DNA of 64,000 nt from Arcanobacterium buesumense (GCF_012563545.1 NZ_CP050804.1:992001-1056000); one strand, 5' to 3'. Shown: positions 1 through 9,624, counted from the first letter of the stretch. The notes: generated by a model not told the origin, from the letters alone. A program made the numbers and translations.

Positions 1-1060
1 CATCAACAGCGAACGCAATAACGCCTACTCGGCGACCAGACGTACGCGGCCCAAGAATACGAATGCCTGAAATATCTTGCATCGCAGTCAATGCGTAGTC
101 AGTAAGCAGACGCTCATGTTTAACAACGTTTTCCATTCCCAGTTGTTGCAGATAATTGACTCCCGCAGCAAGACCAACAATTTGAGTCACTGGTTGAGTT
201 CCTGCTTCAAAACGTGCTGGCGGTGGAGCAAAGGAAGTCTGTTCCATTGTCACAACCTCAACCATCGAGCCACCAGTCAAAAAAGGCGGCATGATTGACC
301 CCAGATCACGTCTTATATACAACGCTCCGATACCTGTTGGTCCAAGCATCTTATGCCCCGAGAAGGCGGCAAAGTCTACATCTAAGGCATGAAAATCAAC
401 CGGAAGATGTGGCACAGATTGACACGCATCGAGCACCACATATGCTCCGTGTTGCCGAGCTTTCGGAATAATAACATCTAGTGGCGAAATAGCACCGGTG
501 ACATTAGATACATGCGTCACGCCAACAATACGCGTACGTGTATCAATTACGTTGATAGTTTCGATATCAATCTGGCCTTCTTCATCTAGATCCAGCCAGC
601 GTAATTCAACACCAATTCTGCGTGCTAATTCTTGCCAAGGAACAAGATTTGCATGATGTTCTGCACGTGTAACAACAATATTATCGCCTGGGTATAAAAC
701 CAGTGGTGTATCTTTACCTGTTATACGCCAGTCCAAGGTTGCATTCAAAAACGTGTAAGCAATAGCATTGAGGGCTTCTGTTGAATTCTTTGTCCAAGAG
801 ATCTCATCTGGAAAAGCGCCCACAAATGCGGCAACGGCTGTACGCGCGTCTTCCACAACCACAGTTGATTCACCTGCCAAAACATGTGAACCGCGGTTAA
901 CCGCACCATTATGCATGCGGTCATGATCGGCCATAGCTTCAATAACAGATGTTGGTCGTTGCGATGTTGCGGCAGAATCAAGATACACAAGCTCTACCCC
1001 ACCATGAATTTTACGGTTCAAAATGGGGAAATCTTCCCGAGGGGCAAGCGCGGTGTTCAC
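1..1060 (-). CDS. sufS: Cysteine desulfurase SufS (3' end outside window)
   Basis: Class V aminotransferase-fold cysteine desulfurase that takes sulfur from L-cysteine for Fe-S cluster assembly on SufBCD. I translated it by hand from a GTG at 1060; about 353 residues are present and the C-terminus lies beyond base 1. The N-terminus reads LVYLDSAATSQRP, the typical SufS start. Further on come HHANLVPW (PLP-stacking His), VLDACQSVPH (Asp on the PLP pyridine nitrogen) and FSGHKMLGPTG, which holds the PLP lysine. The active-site cysteine loop is outside the window. The GTG lies only 3 bases after the sufC stop, so it is probably translationally coupled. The frame runs open to the window edge. Confidence 0.95.
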   Translation of the reverse strand, partial: MNTALAPREDFPILNRKIHGGVELVYLDSAATSQRPTSVIEAMADHDRMHNGAVNRGSHVLAGESTVVVEDARTAVAAFVGAFPDEISWTKNSTEALNAIAYTFLNATLDWRITGKDTPLVLYPGDNIVVTRAEHHANLVPWQELARRIGVELRWLDLDEEGQIDIETINVIDTRTRIVGVTHVSNVTGAISPLDVIIPKARQHGAYVVLDACQSVPHLPVDFHALDVDFAAFSGHKMLGPTGIGALYIRRDLGSIMPPFLTGGSMVEVVTMEQTSFAPPPARFEAGTQPVTQIVGLAAGVNYLQQLGMENVVKHERLLTDYALTAMQDISGIRILGPRTSGRRVGVIAFAVD

Positions 1061-1063
1061 AAA

Positions 1064-1813
1064 TTAACCTTCGTATTTCTCGTAACCGTTAGTTTCCAGA
1101 ATGTCTGCAAGCTCTGGACCGGCAGATTCCGCTACTCGTCCATCAACGAAAACATGAACAAAATCAGGCTTAATATACTTCAAAATGCGAGTGTAATGAG
1201 TGATGAGTAGAACGCCGTTATGCGTTATTTCATGGACACGGTTCACGCCCTCCGAAACGAGGCGAAGTGCGTCCACGTCGAGACCTGAATCGGTTTCATC
1301 AAGTACGGCAAACTTCGGTTTAAGCATCTCCAACTGAAGAATTTCTATCCGCTTTTTCTCGCCTCCGGAGAATCCTACGTTGACATCACGCGAGGAAAAA
1401 TCCTCATCGATCTTCAGATCCTTCATTGCTTGTTTCATGGTTTTCACCCATTCGCGAAGTTTTGGCGCTTCGCCGTCCACAGCAGTTTTAGCTGACCGCA
1501 AAAAATTAGTTACTGTCACGCCGTTAACTTCAACTGGATATTGCATAGCTAAGAAAACTCCGGCACGAGCACGCTCATCTGCAGTCATCTCTGTAATATC
1601 TTGACCATCGAGCAAAATTTCACCCTCAGTAATCTCATACTTTGGATGCCCGACAATAGCATATGACAGTGTAGATTTTCCAGATCCGTTTGGCCCCATG
1701 ATGGCATGAATTTCACCGGAGTTAATTGTCAGATTAACTCCACGCAAAATCTGTTTTGGTCCTTCAGCAGTTTCTACGGAAACATGCAAATTTTTAATTT
1801 CGAGGGTAGACAC
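1064..1813 (-). CDS. sufC: Fe-S assembly ATPase SufC
   Basis: ABC-type ATPase that powers the SufB-SufC-SufD scaffold in the cytoplasm. The 249 residues match the family length. Visible motifs are Walker A GPNGSGKST (about 40-48), the signature SGGEKKR (149-155), Walker B FAVLDETDSGLD (168-179) and the H-loop ITHY (204-207). The FSGGEKKRIEILQ wording is typical of SufC rather than of transport ATPases. It lies between the Rieske-type gene (29-base gap) and sufS (3-base gap) in the suf operon. Confidence 0.97.
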   Translation of the reverse strand: MSTLEIKNLHVSVETAEGPKQILRGVNLTINSGEIHAIMGPNGSGKSTLSYAIVGHPKYEITEGEILLDGQDITEMTADERARAGVFLAMQYPVEVNGVTVTNFLRSAKTAVDGEAPKLREWVKTMKQAMKDLKIDEDFSSRDVNVGFSGGEKKRIEILQLEMLKPKFAVLDETDSGLDVDALRLVSEGVNRVHEITHNGVLLITHYTRILKYIKPDFVHVFVDGRVAESAGPELADILETNGYEKYEG

Positions 1814-1842
1814 GTATTTTCTCTTCTCTTAAACGTATAACT

Positions 1843-2172
1843 TTATGAATTAACAGTGATATAGACGTTCTCGCCGTCTACTCGTACTGGATAGATTGTC
1901 ACGGGCTGGGAAGCTGGCAGAGTCATAACTTCACCAGTTGCTAGATCAAATGCAGCACCATGCTGGGAACATTCAATCGACTCATCTTCAACCCAACCGT
2001 CAGATAGTTTCACTCTGCCATGAGTGCACTGATTATGAACAGCGAACCAGTTCCCCTGTTGCGAATGAATAACAGCCACTGGCAGTGGTGTTGAATTCTC
2101 GGTGATAACCTCGAATCCTTGGACAGTTCCAGGTGCAACATCTGCGATAGTACATACCCTATGCTCGGGCAT
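1843..2172 (-). CDS. Rieske [2Fe-2S] ferredoxin-like protein in suf operon
   Basis: Small (109 aa) Rieske-domain protein of the kind annotated as non-heme iron oxygenase ferredoxin subunit. The cluster ligands are all present: C49-T-H51 and C68-S-Q-H71, the C-x-H...C-x-x-H pattern that holds a [2Fe-2S] cluster with two Cys and two His. No oxygenase partner lies nearby. It starts 14 bases inside the end of sufD, so translation is probably coupled. A Rieske gene between sufD and sufC recurs in Actinobacteria; its role there (electron supply or cluster carrier) is inference. Confidence 0.9.
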   Translation of the reverse strand: MPEHRVCTIADVAPGTVQGFEVITENSTPLPVAVIHSQQGNWFAVHNQCTHGRVKLSDGWVEDESIECSQHGAAFDLATGEVMTLPASQPVTIYPVRVDGENVYITVNS

Positions 2173-3295
2173 TCAACGTACCTCCCATAGTCAGGTCGAG
2201 TTCTTCTTCGATAGCTGCCATCAGCTTATTTTCTACCGTTTCAACCCCGATTTGATGAATAAGTTCGGCAAAGAAGCCACGAACGACGAGCCGGCGTGCT
2301 TCATCTTGTGGAATACCGCGTGACATCAGATAGAACAACTGCTCGTCATCGAACCGGCCGGTTGCTGAGGCATGTCCAGCTCCGTCAATCTCGCCAGTCT
2401 CTATCTCAAGATTAGGAACAGAATCCGCGCGGGCACCTTCAGTTAAGACTAAATTCCGGTTTAGTTCGTAGGTGTTGGTCCCTTCTGCTTGTGCTCGAAT
2501 AAGAACATCACCAACCCATACCGCATGTGCATCTTGGCCTTGCAAAGCACCTTTATACGTTACATTCGACGTAGCTTTTGGAACACTATGGTCAATCAAA
2601 AGCCGGTTTTCGATATGCTGGCCAGCATCAACAAAATATGCACCCAGCATATTAACATCTGCGCCAGGGGCCGTATATTCTACCGAGGACGTGATTCGAA
2701 TAAGGCTACCACTGAGTGAAACAACTATATGTTTCAACGTTGCATCTTTACCAAGTTTGATTCGATGAGAGGATGTGTGAACAGCCCTTTCATCCCACTC
2801 TTGCACACTCACTAATGTCATATGAGCGCCCTCGCCCACAACAATTTCGACTGCCTCGTTAACTTGGCCTTGTCCATAGTGAGTGAGAACAACAGTGGAT
2901 TCAGAATGAGCTTCGGCTTCGCAGTAAATGTGAAGCGGTGAAACCTGTGACGAACCAGTTGCCACTATTTCAACGATAACCTCGTTTTCAAGTTGCGTAT
3001 CAGCCGGAATGGTAAGAGCATGTGCGCGCTTAAAAGCATTCCATTCGATCACGGAGACTCGATCTTCGGGAGGAAATACTTGTCCGAGCCGCGAATCTTC
3101 TCGAGGTACTATTTCATAGCGAGCATCACCAGATACCCTCACCTCAGGTTCTTGTCCGTTAGCTCCGTCAAAGAAACCTTCCAGACGTTCAAGTGGTGTA
3201 AAACGCCAGTCTTCTTCTCTCCCAGTAGGGATTGGGAACGTGTCAGTGGTAAAAGACAGGGCACGATCTGCGCGGGAATTCATAACAGGTGCCAT
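2159..3295 (-). CDS. sufD: Fe-S assembly protein SufD
   Basis: SufD subunit of the SufBC2D scaffold, 378 aa. The N-terminus has the conserved GREEDWRFTPL segment. The C-terminal half is the beta-helix core (YKGALQGQDAHAVWVGDVLI) ending in the SufBD signature [28 protein letters not shown], which is shared with SufB. It overlaps the sufB stop by one base (TGATG), a classic coupling arrangement, and overlaps the Rieske gene at its end by 14 bases. SufD is needed for iron entry into the scaffold in well-studied systems. Confidence 0.95.
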   Translation of the reverse strand: MAPVMNSRADRALSFTTDTFPIPTGREEDWRFTPLERLEGFFDGANGQEPEVRVSGDARYEIVPREDSRLGQVFPPEDRVSVIEWNAFKRAHALTIPADTQLENEVIVEIVATGSSQVSPLHIYCEAEAHSESTVVLTHYGQGQVNEAVEIVVGEGAHMTLVSVQEWDERAVHTSSHRIKLGKDATLKHIVVSLSGSLIRITSSVEYTAPGADVNMLGAYFVDAGQHIENRLLIDHSVPKATSNVTYKGALQGQDAHAVWVGDVLIRAQAEGTNTYELNRNLVLTEGARADSVPNLEIETGEIDGAGHASATGRFDDEQLFYLMSRGIPQDEARRLVVRGFFAELIHQIGVETVENKLMAAIEEELDLTMGGTLNARA

Positions 3296-4737
3296 CAGCC
3301 AACGGATCCTTCCATTTGAAGCTCAATGAGCCGGTTAAGTTCAAGAGCGTATTCCATCGGTAGCTCACGCGCAATAGGTTCAACGAATCCGCGCACAATC
3401 ATAGCCATCGCTTCTGTTTCTTCAATCCCACGTGACATCAGGTAGAAGAGTTGGTCCTCCGAAACTTTCGATACGGTCGCTTCGTGTCCCATTTCGACGT
3501 CGTCAACTCGAACATCAACGTAAGGGTATGTATCAGAACGCGAAATTGAATCAACTAACAAGGCATCACATAATACGTTCGATTTTGAATGTTTTGCTTC
3601 AGGATCAATTTGCACTAATCCACGATATGCTGACCGACCGCCACCGCGGGCAACTGACTTTGAGACAATTGAAGACGACGTATTAGGCGCCATGTGAACC
3701 ATCTTTGAACCAGTATCTTGGTATTGTCCTTCACCGGCAAAGGCAATGGACAAAGTTTCGCCACGTGCGTGTTCCCCCATAAGATACACTGCTGGATATT
3801 TCATCGTCACTTTAGAACCGATGTTTCCATCAATCCATTCCATCGTGCCTCCGGCTTCAACCATGGCGCGTTTCGTGACGAGGTTATAGACGTTATTAGA
3901 CCAATTTTGAATCGTTGTATATCGAACTCGAGCATTTTTCTTTACGAAAATTTCGACGACGGCCGAATGCAACGAATCGCTCTTATAAATCGGCGCAGTA
4001 CAGCCTTCAACGTAATGAATATATGAACCTTCATCAGCAATAATTAGCGTTCGTTCAAACTGTCCCATATTCTCGGTGTTAATACGGAAGTATGCTTGCA
4101 ACGGAATTTCAACATGAACGCCTTTGGGCACGTAAATAAAGGAACCACCAGACCATACTGCCGAGTTTAAGGAAGCAAACTTATTGTCACCAAGCGGGAT
4201 TGCTGTTCCAAAATACTCTTGGAAGATCTCTGGGTGTTCGCGAAGTCCAGAGTCCGTATCAAGGAAAATAACCCCTTGTTCTTCTAGATCTTCACGAATT
4301 TTGTGATAGACGACTTCGGATTCATATTGCGCAGCTACTCCAGCAACAAGACGTGCCTTTTCTGCTTCAGGAATACCAAGACGATCGTAGGTATTCTTTA
4401 TTTCTTCAGGCAAATCTTCCCACGAATTAGCCTGCCCTTCAGTTGACTTCACATAATATTTAATCGAATCGAAGTCGATATCGGCCAAATCCGCACCCCA
4501 TGTGGGCATAGGGCGCTTCTGGAACAACGTCAAAGCCTTTAGACGCTTTTTCAGCATCCAATCCGGCTCTCCTTTGCGCTCGGAAATATCGCGAACGACG
4601 CTCTCATCGAGACCTCGTTTTGCGGTAGCACCAGCATTGTCAGTATCTCGCCAACCATACTGGTATTTACCACCGATCGCTTCAATAGTTTCTTCTTGGG
4701 ACAACTGTCGAGTTGAACCCGTCCCGGTTTGGGTCAT
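3295..4737 (-). CDS. sufB: Fe-S scaffold protein SufB
   Basis: Main scaffold subunit on which the nascent cluster is built; 480 aa, the usual length. Conserved elements include YVEGCTAP near residue 245 (a conserved cysteine on the sulfur path), the long beta-helix core, SNVLCDALL (conserved cysteine near 405) and [22 protein letters not shown] with the conserved Glu. The reading frame is continuous, so it lacks the intein found in some mycobacterial SufB proteins. The first codon overlaps the regulator's stop by four bases (ATGA), so sufB is co-transcribed with sufR. Confidence 0.97.
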   Translation of the reverse strand: MTQTGTGSTRQLSQEETIEAIGGKYQYGWRDTDNAGATAKRGLDESVVRDISERKGEPDWMLKKRLKALTLFQKRPMPTWGADLADIDFDSIKYYVKSTEGQANSWEDLPEEIKNTYDRLGIPEAEKARLVAGVAAQYESEVVYHKIREDLEEQGVIFLDTDSGLREHPEIFQEYFGTAIPLGDNKFASLNSAVWSGGSFIYVPKGVHVEIPLQAYFRINTENMGQFERTLIIADEGSYIHYVEGCTAPIYKSDSLHSAVVEIFVKKNARVRYTTIQNWSNNVYNLVTKRAMVEAGGTMEWIDGNIGSKVTMKYPAVYLMGEHARGETLSIAFAGEGQYQDTGSKMVHMAPNTSSSIVSKSVARGGGRSAYRGLVQIDPEAKHSKSNVLCDALLVDSISRSDTYPYVDVRVDDVEMGHEATVSKVSEDQLFYLMSRGIEETEAMAMIVRGFVEPIARELPMEYALELNRLIELQMEGSVG

Positions 4738-5465
4738 TTATTTCCTTCCCGATCGCCAAGTGTGTCTGGCGTTGTGCTTTGCGAATCAGCACGATTACGC
4801 AAGTTTTGCGGAATTCCTAAAAGAATATTAGTGGTACACACGTGACCACCATTTGCCAATGTTGATAAGCGCTGAATCGGCACTCCTAAGAGTCGCGCGA
4901 ATGCTTCAGTTTCAGCCTCACACATTTCTGGAAAGTCTTTAGCCACTTCCTGAATAGGACAGTGACCTTGACATAACTGAATAGCTAATGCATGCGGTCC
5001 ACCCCGGCGAAGAGTAGCGACAAAGCCATCTTTCGAAAGAGCTTCTGCAAGGGTCGCTGTCTTTTCTGCCGTCGACTTCCCAGAATTTTCCAGAATCGAC
5101 TGGTATCGAGTTTCCAGCTTTTGAGTTCGTGCCCGCACGAACTCTTCAACGCCTTCATCCCCAAGCTCTGAACGCAAAAATGCTAATGCTTGGTTTGCAA
5201 GATCTGCATAACCTTGTCCTAGAAGTTCTTGTCCAGCAGCTGTTGCAACATAACGACGCGAAGGCCGACCTCGCCGTGGTGGTCCTTGATTAGTGCCTTC
5301 GTAAGCGCCAATTAAATCATCATCAACGAGCGAAGAGATGTGCCGGCGAACAGCCGCCGGAGTTAATACGAGAATTTTTGCTAGCTCGCCAGCAGTGATA
5401 GGACCTCGTTCAACGATTAGCCGCAAGATCTGTTCCCGGGTTCCAACATCTACCATATTCGCCAT
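4734..5465 (-). CDS. sufR: SufR-type Fe-S-sensing transcriptional regulator
   Basis: Winged-helix repressor expected to control the suf operon by sensing cluster status. The N-terminal 80 residues form an ArsR/DeoR-like helix-turn-helix ([23 protein letters not shown]) with a basic wing (RRGRPSRRY). The C-terminal part carries likely cluster ligands C165, H168, C169, C182 and C210 in 243-aa numbering. An open frame continues 52 codons upstream. I chose ATG 5465 because AGGAGG sits five bases before it and family members start near here; the longer form would also run into the neighbouring NUDIX gene. It is first in the operon and overlaps sufB by 4 bases. The symbol rests on context plus the cysteine pattern. 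Confidence 0.85.
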   Translation of the reverse strand: MANMVDVGTREQILRLIVERGPITAGELAKILVLTPAAVRRHISSLVDDDLIGAYEGTNQGPPRRGRPSRRYVATAAGQELLGQGYADLANQALAFLRSELGDEGVEEFVRARTQKLETRYQSILENSGKSTAEKTATLAEALSKDGFVATLRRGGPHALAIQLCQGHCPIQEVAKDFPEMCEAETEAFARLLGVPIQRLSTLANGGHVCTTNILLGIPQNLRNRADSQSTTPDTLGDREGNK

Positions 5466-5595
5466 GTCCACCTCCTGAAACCTATCGCATCCTTTACACA
5501 ACATCTTTGTTGCAATATTCAACTTTTGCAAGTCGACCCGACAAATTTTCGCCACACTCGAACAACTAAGTGTCACAAAAAAGAATGTGTTAACT
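5466..5595 (-). promoter_or_regulatory. suf operon promoter region with inverted repeat
   Basis: This 130-base gap between the NUDIX gene and sufR must hold the suf promoter. It contains a perfect inverted repeat, ACACT-N10-AGTGT, at 5554-5573, a plausible operator for a dimeric SufR. Closer to the start is a weaker dyad, GTTG...CAAC, near 5508-5522. Possible promoter pairs are TTGTCG with TGAATA or TTGCAA with AAAGAT, each with 17-base spacing. I cannot choose between them. The role of the repeats is inference. Confidence 0.45.
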
Positions 5596-6213
5596 CTATG
5601 CCCGGAATACGAGTTTCTCACATGCTGCTAATATTCCAACAACAAGTGCTGGGCTGGTTAAGTCACCGCGGAAAATAGCATCACGTATTTCGGTTATGTC
5701 AATCCAGTGAACAGAAATTTCCCGCTCTTCGTCTTCCCTTTCAAAATCAATCTTTTCAAGCTGGAAAACATCACGAGCAAGAAAAATAGTGACCATTTCA
5801 TCGCTCACGCCTGCCGATGCATGGAAACGCGCCAATTGTTCCCACTGACGAGCACCATAGCCAGCTTCTTCAGCGAGTTCTCGCGCTGCAGTATTTACTA
5901 AAGCCTCGCCAGGAACATCACATAGACCAGCAGGAATTTCCCACATTAACTGCCGCGGTGCGTGCCGATATTGATGAATTAACAACACTTGCCAAGAATC
6001 TTCTGAAGGACGCAGAGCGATAATGCCCACCGCGTCATCATGAATCATATATTGACGCTTTGCCACATCGCCAGATTGAAACCTAATACAGTCATTGTAA
6101 ATATCAAAAATCGGACCGGAAAATTCCTTTTTTCGTGAAAGAAGATCGACGTGGTCGGCCACAGTCATATCCTTTAACGGTATTTCTCCAGCTACAGTGA
6201 GATATTTTTTCAC
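5596..6213 (-). CDS. NUDIX hydrolase, ADP-ribose pyrophosphatase type
   Basis: Cytoplasmic NUDIX hydrolase of 205 aa. The Nudix box G-x5-E-x7-RELxEEAGY spans about residues 96-119 (GLCDVPGEALVNTAARELAE...), preceded by the WEIPAG segment typical of ADP-ribose pyrophosphatases. The likely reaction is ADP-ribose to AMP plus ribose 5-phosphate; substrate is not proven. It overlaps the end of murJ by 4 bases (ATGA) and is the last gene of the long operon. A NUDIX gene of this class is also close to the mctB/steA cluster in Mycobacterium. Confidence 0.9.
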   Translation of the reverse strand: MKKYLTVAGEIPLKDMTVADHVDLLSRKKEFSGPIFDIYNDCIRFQSGDVAKRQYMIHDDAVGIIALRPSEDSWQVLLIHQYRHAPRQLMWEIPAGLCDVPGEALVNTAARELAEEAGYGARQWEQLARFHASAGVSDEMVTIFLARDVFQLEKIDFEREDEEREISVHWIDITEIRDAIFRGDLTSPALVVGILAACEKLVFRA

Positions 6214-7769
6214 GACAACACTTTCTTTTTAATATCTTTCCCTAAAAGAGCCAAGACCGGCCCGAGAACGATCACTGCGCCAACACAAGCAGCAATAAAA
6301 GCACCACCGATACCGTTACCACATGTCTTTTGGACAGCCGGGACAACAAACCAGGCCACCGTACCCGCCACTCCAACAACACCTAGAGCAAGTGTCAGTG
6401 ATCTCCTATCACCAAGAACACGCCTAGCGCCACTCGCTCGTCGTAACGCAACAACAATAGCAACTACTCCAGTAGTCATTCCCATTGACAGCGCAATACC
6501 CACCCATAAAAGTGTCATTTCACGTCCATGAATACCTATAGCATAGCCGGCTAATAAAAAGAGAACCACTGTGAACCATGCAATGGAATTACTGAGAACA
6601 ACAAGCTGAGGTCTGCCAAGAGCATAAAGCACCCGAGCACCGTGATACAAAATCGAAAAACCAATGGCCCCCAAAGCCATAGATTGTAAAGCAATATCCA
6701 AACCAATTATTGGATTACCCAATTCGACTACCGTTTTAGCTGGAACAGATAACGTAGCTATAAGAACTGCCGCAACTGTTCCCATAACAAAAACGAGATA
6801 GGTTGACCGACAAACAAGATTTTGTACTTTTTGAGTATCACCAAGTTCACAGGCCTCTGAAATACGCGGAAAAACTGCGGTAGCAATAGGGACAGCCAAT
6901 ACCGCATAAGGAACCATAAAAATCGCATAGGCATAGTTAAAAGCCGCAAAAGTTCCCGCATCAGAAAGCGCATTAGTTGAATACATAACACATATGAGTG
7001 CAAATTGCTGAGCAAATAAGGCCGCTAACCCGGCTCCACCTAACCGAACAGTCTCACGTCCCAAACCAGGCCTAAAACGCCACGTTAGTCGAATATTGAC
7101 GAGTTTGATGACTGCCGGAAGTTGCACAAGAGAAAAAATCACGACGCCCGCCGTCGTCCCCCATCCGAGCAAAGCTACAGCACCAGACGTAACCTCAACT
7201 GGTGCGATGTTAGGACCAACAGCTAAGGCATACCAAACAAAAACACCAATAACGATAATTGACGATAACAATGGAGCTAACGCAGGCAAAACAAAAAGCT
7301 TGTGAGCTTGAAGAACACCTGAAAAAACTACAGACAAACCATAAAGCGGTATCTGCAAAGCAAACATCCGCAATAGGCTCGTCCCCAAAGCAATCTGAGC
7401 TTCTGGCGCATCTCCGACAAGAAAACCGATAATCGGTTGAGCACAAACAATAACAAGGAAGGCGAGCGGAATAGACACTGTTAAAATCCATGTTATAAGT
7501 GCAGAAACTGTTTGAGATTCCTCGGTTTGTAGCTTACGGGCAATGAACCGAGAAACAATAGGGATAACAGCACCGGCCAATGCACCACCAGCAGCTACCT
7601 CAAAGAGCACATTTGGAACTGTATTAGCAGTATCGTATGTCCCAGCCACAGCGCCGTCAGACATAGCCCACGATTGAGCAAGTTTCCGTACAAGCCCCAT
7701 AAATCGCGAACACAAGGTAAGTAACGCGATGATCCCCGCAGCACCTACGACTGACGATGCTTTTTTCAT
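6210..7769 (-). CDS. murJ: Lipid II flippase MurJ (MviN family)
   Basis: Polytopic membrane protein of 519 aa with about 14 hydrophobic segments, matching the MOP-superfamily flippase that moves lipid II across the cytoplasmic membrane for peptidoglycan synthesis. The N-terminus has the family pattern (LTLCSRFMGLVRKLAQSWAMS, then DTANTVPNVLFEVAAGGALAGAVIPIVSRF). Unlike the mycobacterial MviN it ends straight after the membrane domain, with no C-terminal pseudokinase part. It lies next to the MraY-like and SteA/SteB genes, so the block looks devoted to envelope synthesis and division. Confidence 0.93.
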   Translation of the reverse strand: MKKASSVVGAAGIIALLTLCSRFMGLVRKLAQSWAMSDGAVAGTYDTANTVPNVLFEVAAGGALAGAVIPIVSRFIARKLQTEESQTVSALITWILTVSIPLAFLVIVCAQPIIGFLVGDAPEAQIALGTSLLRMFALQIPLYGLSVVFSGVLQAHKLFVLPALAPLLSSIIVIGVFVWYALAVGPNIAPVEVTSGAVALLGWGTTAGVVIFSLVQLPAVIKLVNIRLTWRFRPGLGRETVRLGGAGLAALFAQQFALICVMYSTNALSDAGTFAAFNYAYAIFMVPYAVLAVPIATAVFPRISEACELGDTQKVQNLVCRSTYLVFVMGTVAAVLIATLSVPAKTVVELGNPIIGLDIALQSMALGAIGFSILYHGARVLYALGRPQLVVLSNSIAWFTVVLFLLAGYAIGIHGREMTLLWVGIALSMGMTTGVVAIVVALRRASGARRVLGDRRSLTLALGVVGVAGTVAWFVVPAVQKTCGNGIGGAFIAACVGAVIVLGPVLALLGKDIKKKVLS

Positions 7770-7778
7770 ACCCAGACC

Positions 7779-8594
7779 TTAAGAGCGACCAAGCTGATCA
7801 AGGAAATGAAGTACCGAGTTATTATCGATCACATGTGAAAACGATACTTTCTCAGATATCCCAGTTAAGCCAATAATGCCAGCCAGTGCCAGACAACGTC
7901 CGTAGATCGGCATAGCGCGCGCAAACATCACTCCTAGTTGCCCACCAAGTGCATTTGCTCCTAAGTCACCAAGCATCGTTTCACCACGTAAATCTGCCGG
8001 TAAAGATGCAAGTGAACTGCCGACAACAGATGCTGGCACAACGTGCGATGACTTGGCGATAGTGCCAGATAAACCAGCACTGACAAGAGCAACTTTCAAA
8101 GCTCGCCCCGGACGTAGATCAAGAAGATTAACTAAATTAGCAGTTCCGGCGATAAGTGCGGCATCAACGCTCGTAGAAAAAAGATCACGCAAAGAACGCG
8201 GGTAATTAAGTACCACACTCGCAAGAGTTGCACCAGAGCCGATAATGACAATCTTCGCCACTCCCGACGTTATCTTTCCGGACTTTAATGCCCCAAGATG
8301 ACCGTGAAATCCTTTGCCTTGTGCCTTGAACCGCGATTCAAGGTGATCATCAATGTACCCAGCACCCGCGCCGGTGCCAACGGCAATCAAACTCGCTGAA
8401 CGTAAACGTCTGTCAGGTATCGCAAAAGTTCCGGCAAGTATCCCTAGTGCCACTTGAGCGCCACCAGTTAGTGATACAGCTTTGCTGTTAAAAGACGTTC
8501 GCTGCCAGTTGGGTAATGACACTCTCTTAGCAGCCTCTCCCACCCCACGAGCGAGTGTAGCGGAAGCTAAACAAGCTAAAAGGGAACGCTTCAT
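7779..8594 (-). CDS. MraY/WecA-like membrane protein (short form)
   Basis: A 271-aa membrane protein related to polyprenyl-phosphate GlcNAc/MurNAc-phosphate transferases. Recognisable pieces are AGYIDDHLESRF (the DD motif), GHLGALKSGKITSGVAK, NLVNLLDLRPGRALK (N/D motif) and MLGDLGANALG. It is shorter than MraY (about 320-360 aa), and the C-terminal HHH-type substrate motif is absent. Genes like this recur beside mctB in Actinobacteria. Whether it transfers a sugar phosphate is unknown. It overlaps the mctB stop by 4 bases and is followed by murJ after 9 bases. Confidence 0.75.
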   Translation of the reverse strand: MKRSLLACLASATLARGVGEAAKRVSLPNWQRTSFNSKAVSLTGGAQVALGILAGTFAIPDRRLRSASLIAVGTGAGAGYIDDHLESRFKAQGKGFHGHLGALKSGKITSGVAKIVIIGSGATLASVVLNYPRSLRDLFSTSVDAALIAGTANLVNLLDLRPGRALKVALVSAGLSGTIAKSSHVVPASVVGSSLASLPADLRGETMLGDLGANALGGQLGVMFARAMPIYGRCLALAGIIGLTGISEKVSFSHVIDNNSVLHFLDQLGRS

Positions 8595-9616
8595 GAAGCA
8601 GGCTTGCTTTCTGCACTAACAGCATCTTGGGAAGAATCTGCTGGTGCGCTCTGCGCGGGGAGAACCGACTCTACGCGTTGCGAAAGCGCCGCTTTCGCAC
8701 CTTCATTGAACCCCAGATGAACAAGCGAATCATTAAGTTCTGAAGCAACAGCCATAACGACGTTAACACTGCCGATGCTCAAAGAGTCAGACAGATTATC
8801 AACAGTAGAAGCCGTGTTTGCATCACGCACAACTCGAGCAACATCAGCTGGCGAATCTGCGGCACCGGCAACAACCGTCGGGATAGCTTCACTAAACCAG
8901 GCAGCAAGCTCAGCATATGTTTGAGCATCGTAAGTGGCTTGTGCCTGCACTTCAGAATTCTCCAAGGAACGCTTATCAATCGTTTCCTGATCGGTATTTG
9001 GTGCGATAAAGACAACCGCTTGTGCAGCGGCTTCACTTGATGCTGCAATCGTCATCATTGGATGGTCTGAACCTGTGAAAATATCACGCAATGTAGCATT
9101 TTGCCCATATGTTTCACCATTCACAGCTAATTGACGAAGCGCATCAGCCATCAGAGTATTCGGATCAGCGCTGGCATCTGCACTATCAATGTAAGTTGCC
9201 AGTTGCGAGGCAAAAGTCGTGCGATATGCTGTTTGATCAGCTGCTGTCCACACACCGTTTAACGTTATTTGCATATTGATTGAAGCACCTGCATCAGCCA
9301 ACCGCTGAGTAACCGCGCTTATTTCTTCGGTCGTCACCCCTGGTAGCGCGATAATTGCAACTGACCTATCAGCTAACGTATCGGTAACTAACGACGGAGC
9401 AAGATCCTCCCACGCATTTTCATACTGAGCAATCGTGCTCTTAAAACCGTTCGATTCTTCTTTAAGCTTCTCATTCGATTCGGACAAGGCCTGGACTTGC
9501 GAATTCAAGACATTGCCAATGGAATTTTGTAACGGGCCAGCACCCAAAATAATACCTACCGCAAGAGCAATAAAAACTGCACCGAGCGAGACGAGGTGAT
9601 AACGAAAGTCAACCAT
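8591..9616 (-). CDS. mctB: MctB/SteB family envelope protein
   Basis: Protein of the copper transporter MctB family, called SteB in Corynebacterium where it acts with SteA in division. The first residues (VDFRYHLVSLGAVFIALAVGIILGAGPL) are the family hallmark: a short cytoplasmic start and one membrane anchor. Residues 35-70 are a probable coiled coil. The rest is an exported alpha/beta domain, with a Ser/Asp/Ala-rich C-terminal tail. 341 aa is usual. It follows steA after 8 bases. Whether this member handles copper, divides cells, or both cannot be told from the sequence. Confidence 0.88.
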   Translation of the reverse strand: MVDFRYHLVSLGAVFIALAVGIILGAGPLQNSIGNVLNSQVQALSESNEKLKEESNGFKSTIAQYENAWEDLAPSLVTDTLADRSVAIIALPGVTTEEISAVTQRLADAGASINMQITLNGVWTAADQTAYRTTFASQLATYIDSADASADPNTLMADALRQLAVNGETYGQNATLRDIFTGSDHPMMTIAASSEAAAQAVVFIAPNTDQETIDKRSLENSEVQAQATYDAQTYAELAAWFSEAIPTVVAGAADSPADVARVVRDANTASTVDNLSDSLSIGSVNVVMAVASELNDSLVHLGFNEGAKAALSQRVESVLPAQSAPADSSQDAVSAESKPAS

Positions 9617-9624
9617 GATTCCAC

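Noticed and set aside
3295-4737. Intein in SufB
   Set aside because: The protein has normal length and uninterrupted core motifs.
5466-5621. 52-codon N-terminal extension of the SufR-type regulator
   Set aside because: It has no similarity to the family, overlaps the NUDIX gene, and AGGAGG sits right before the inner ATG 5465.
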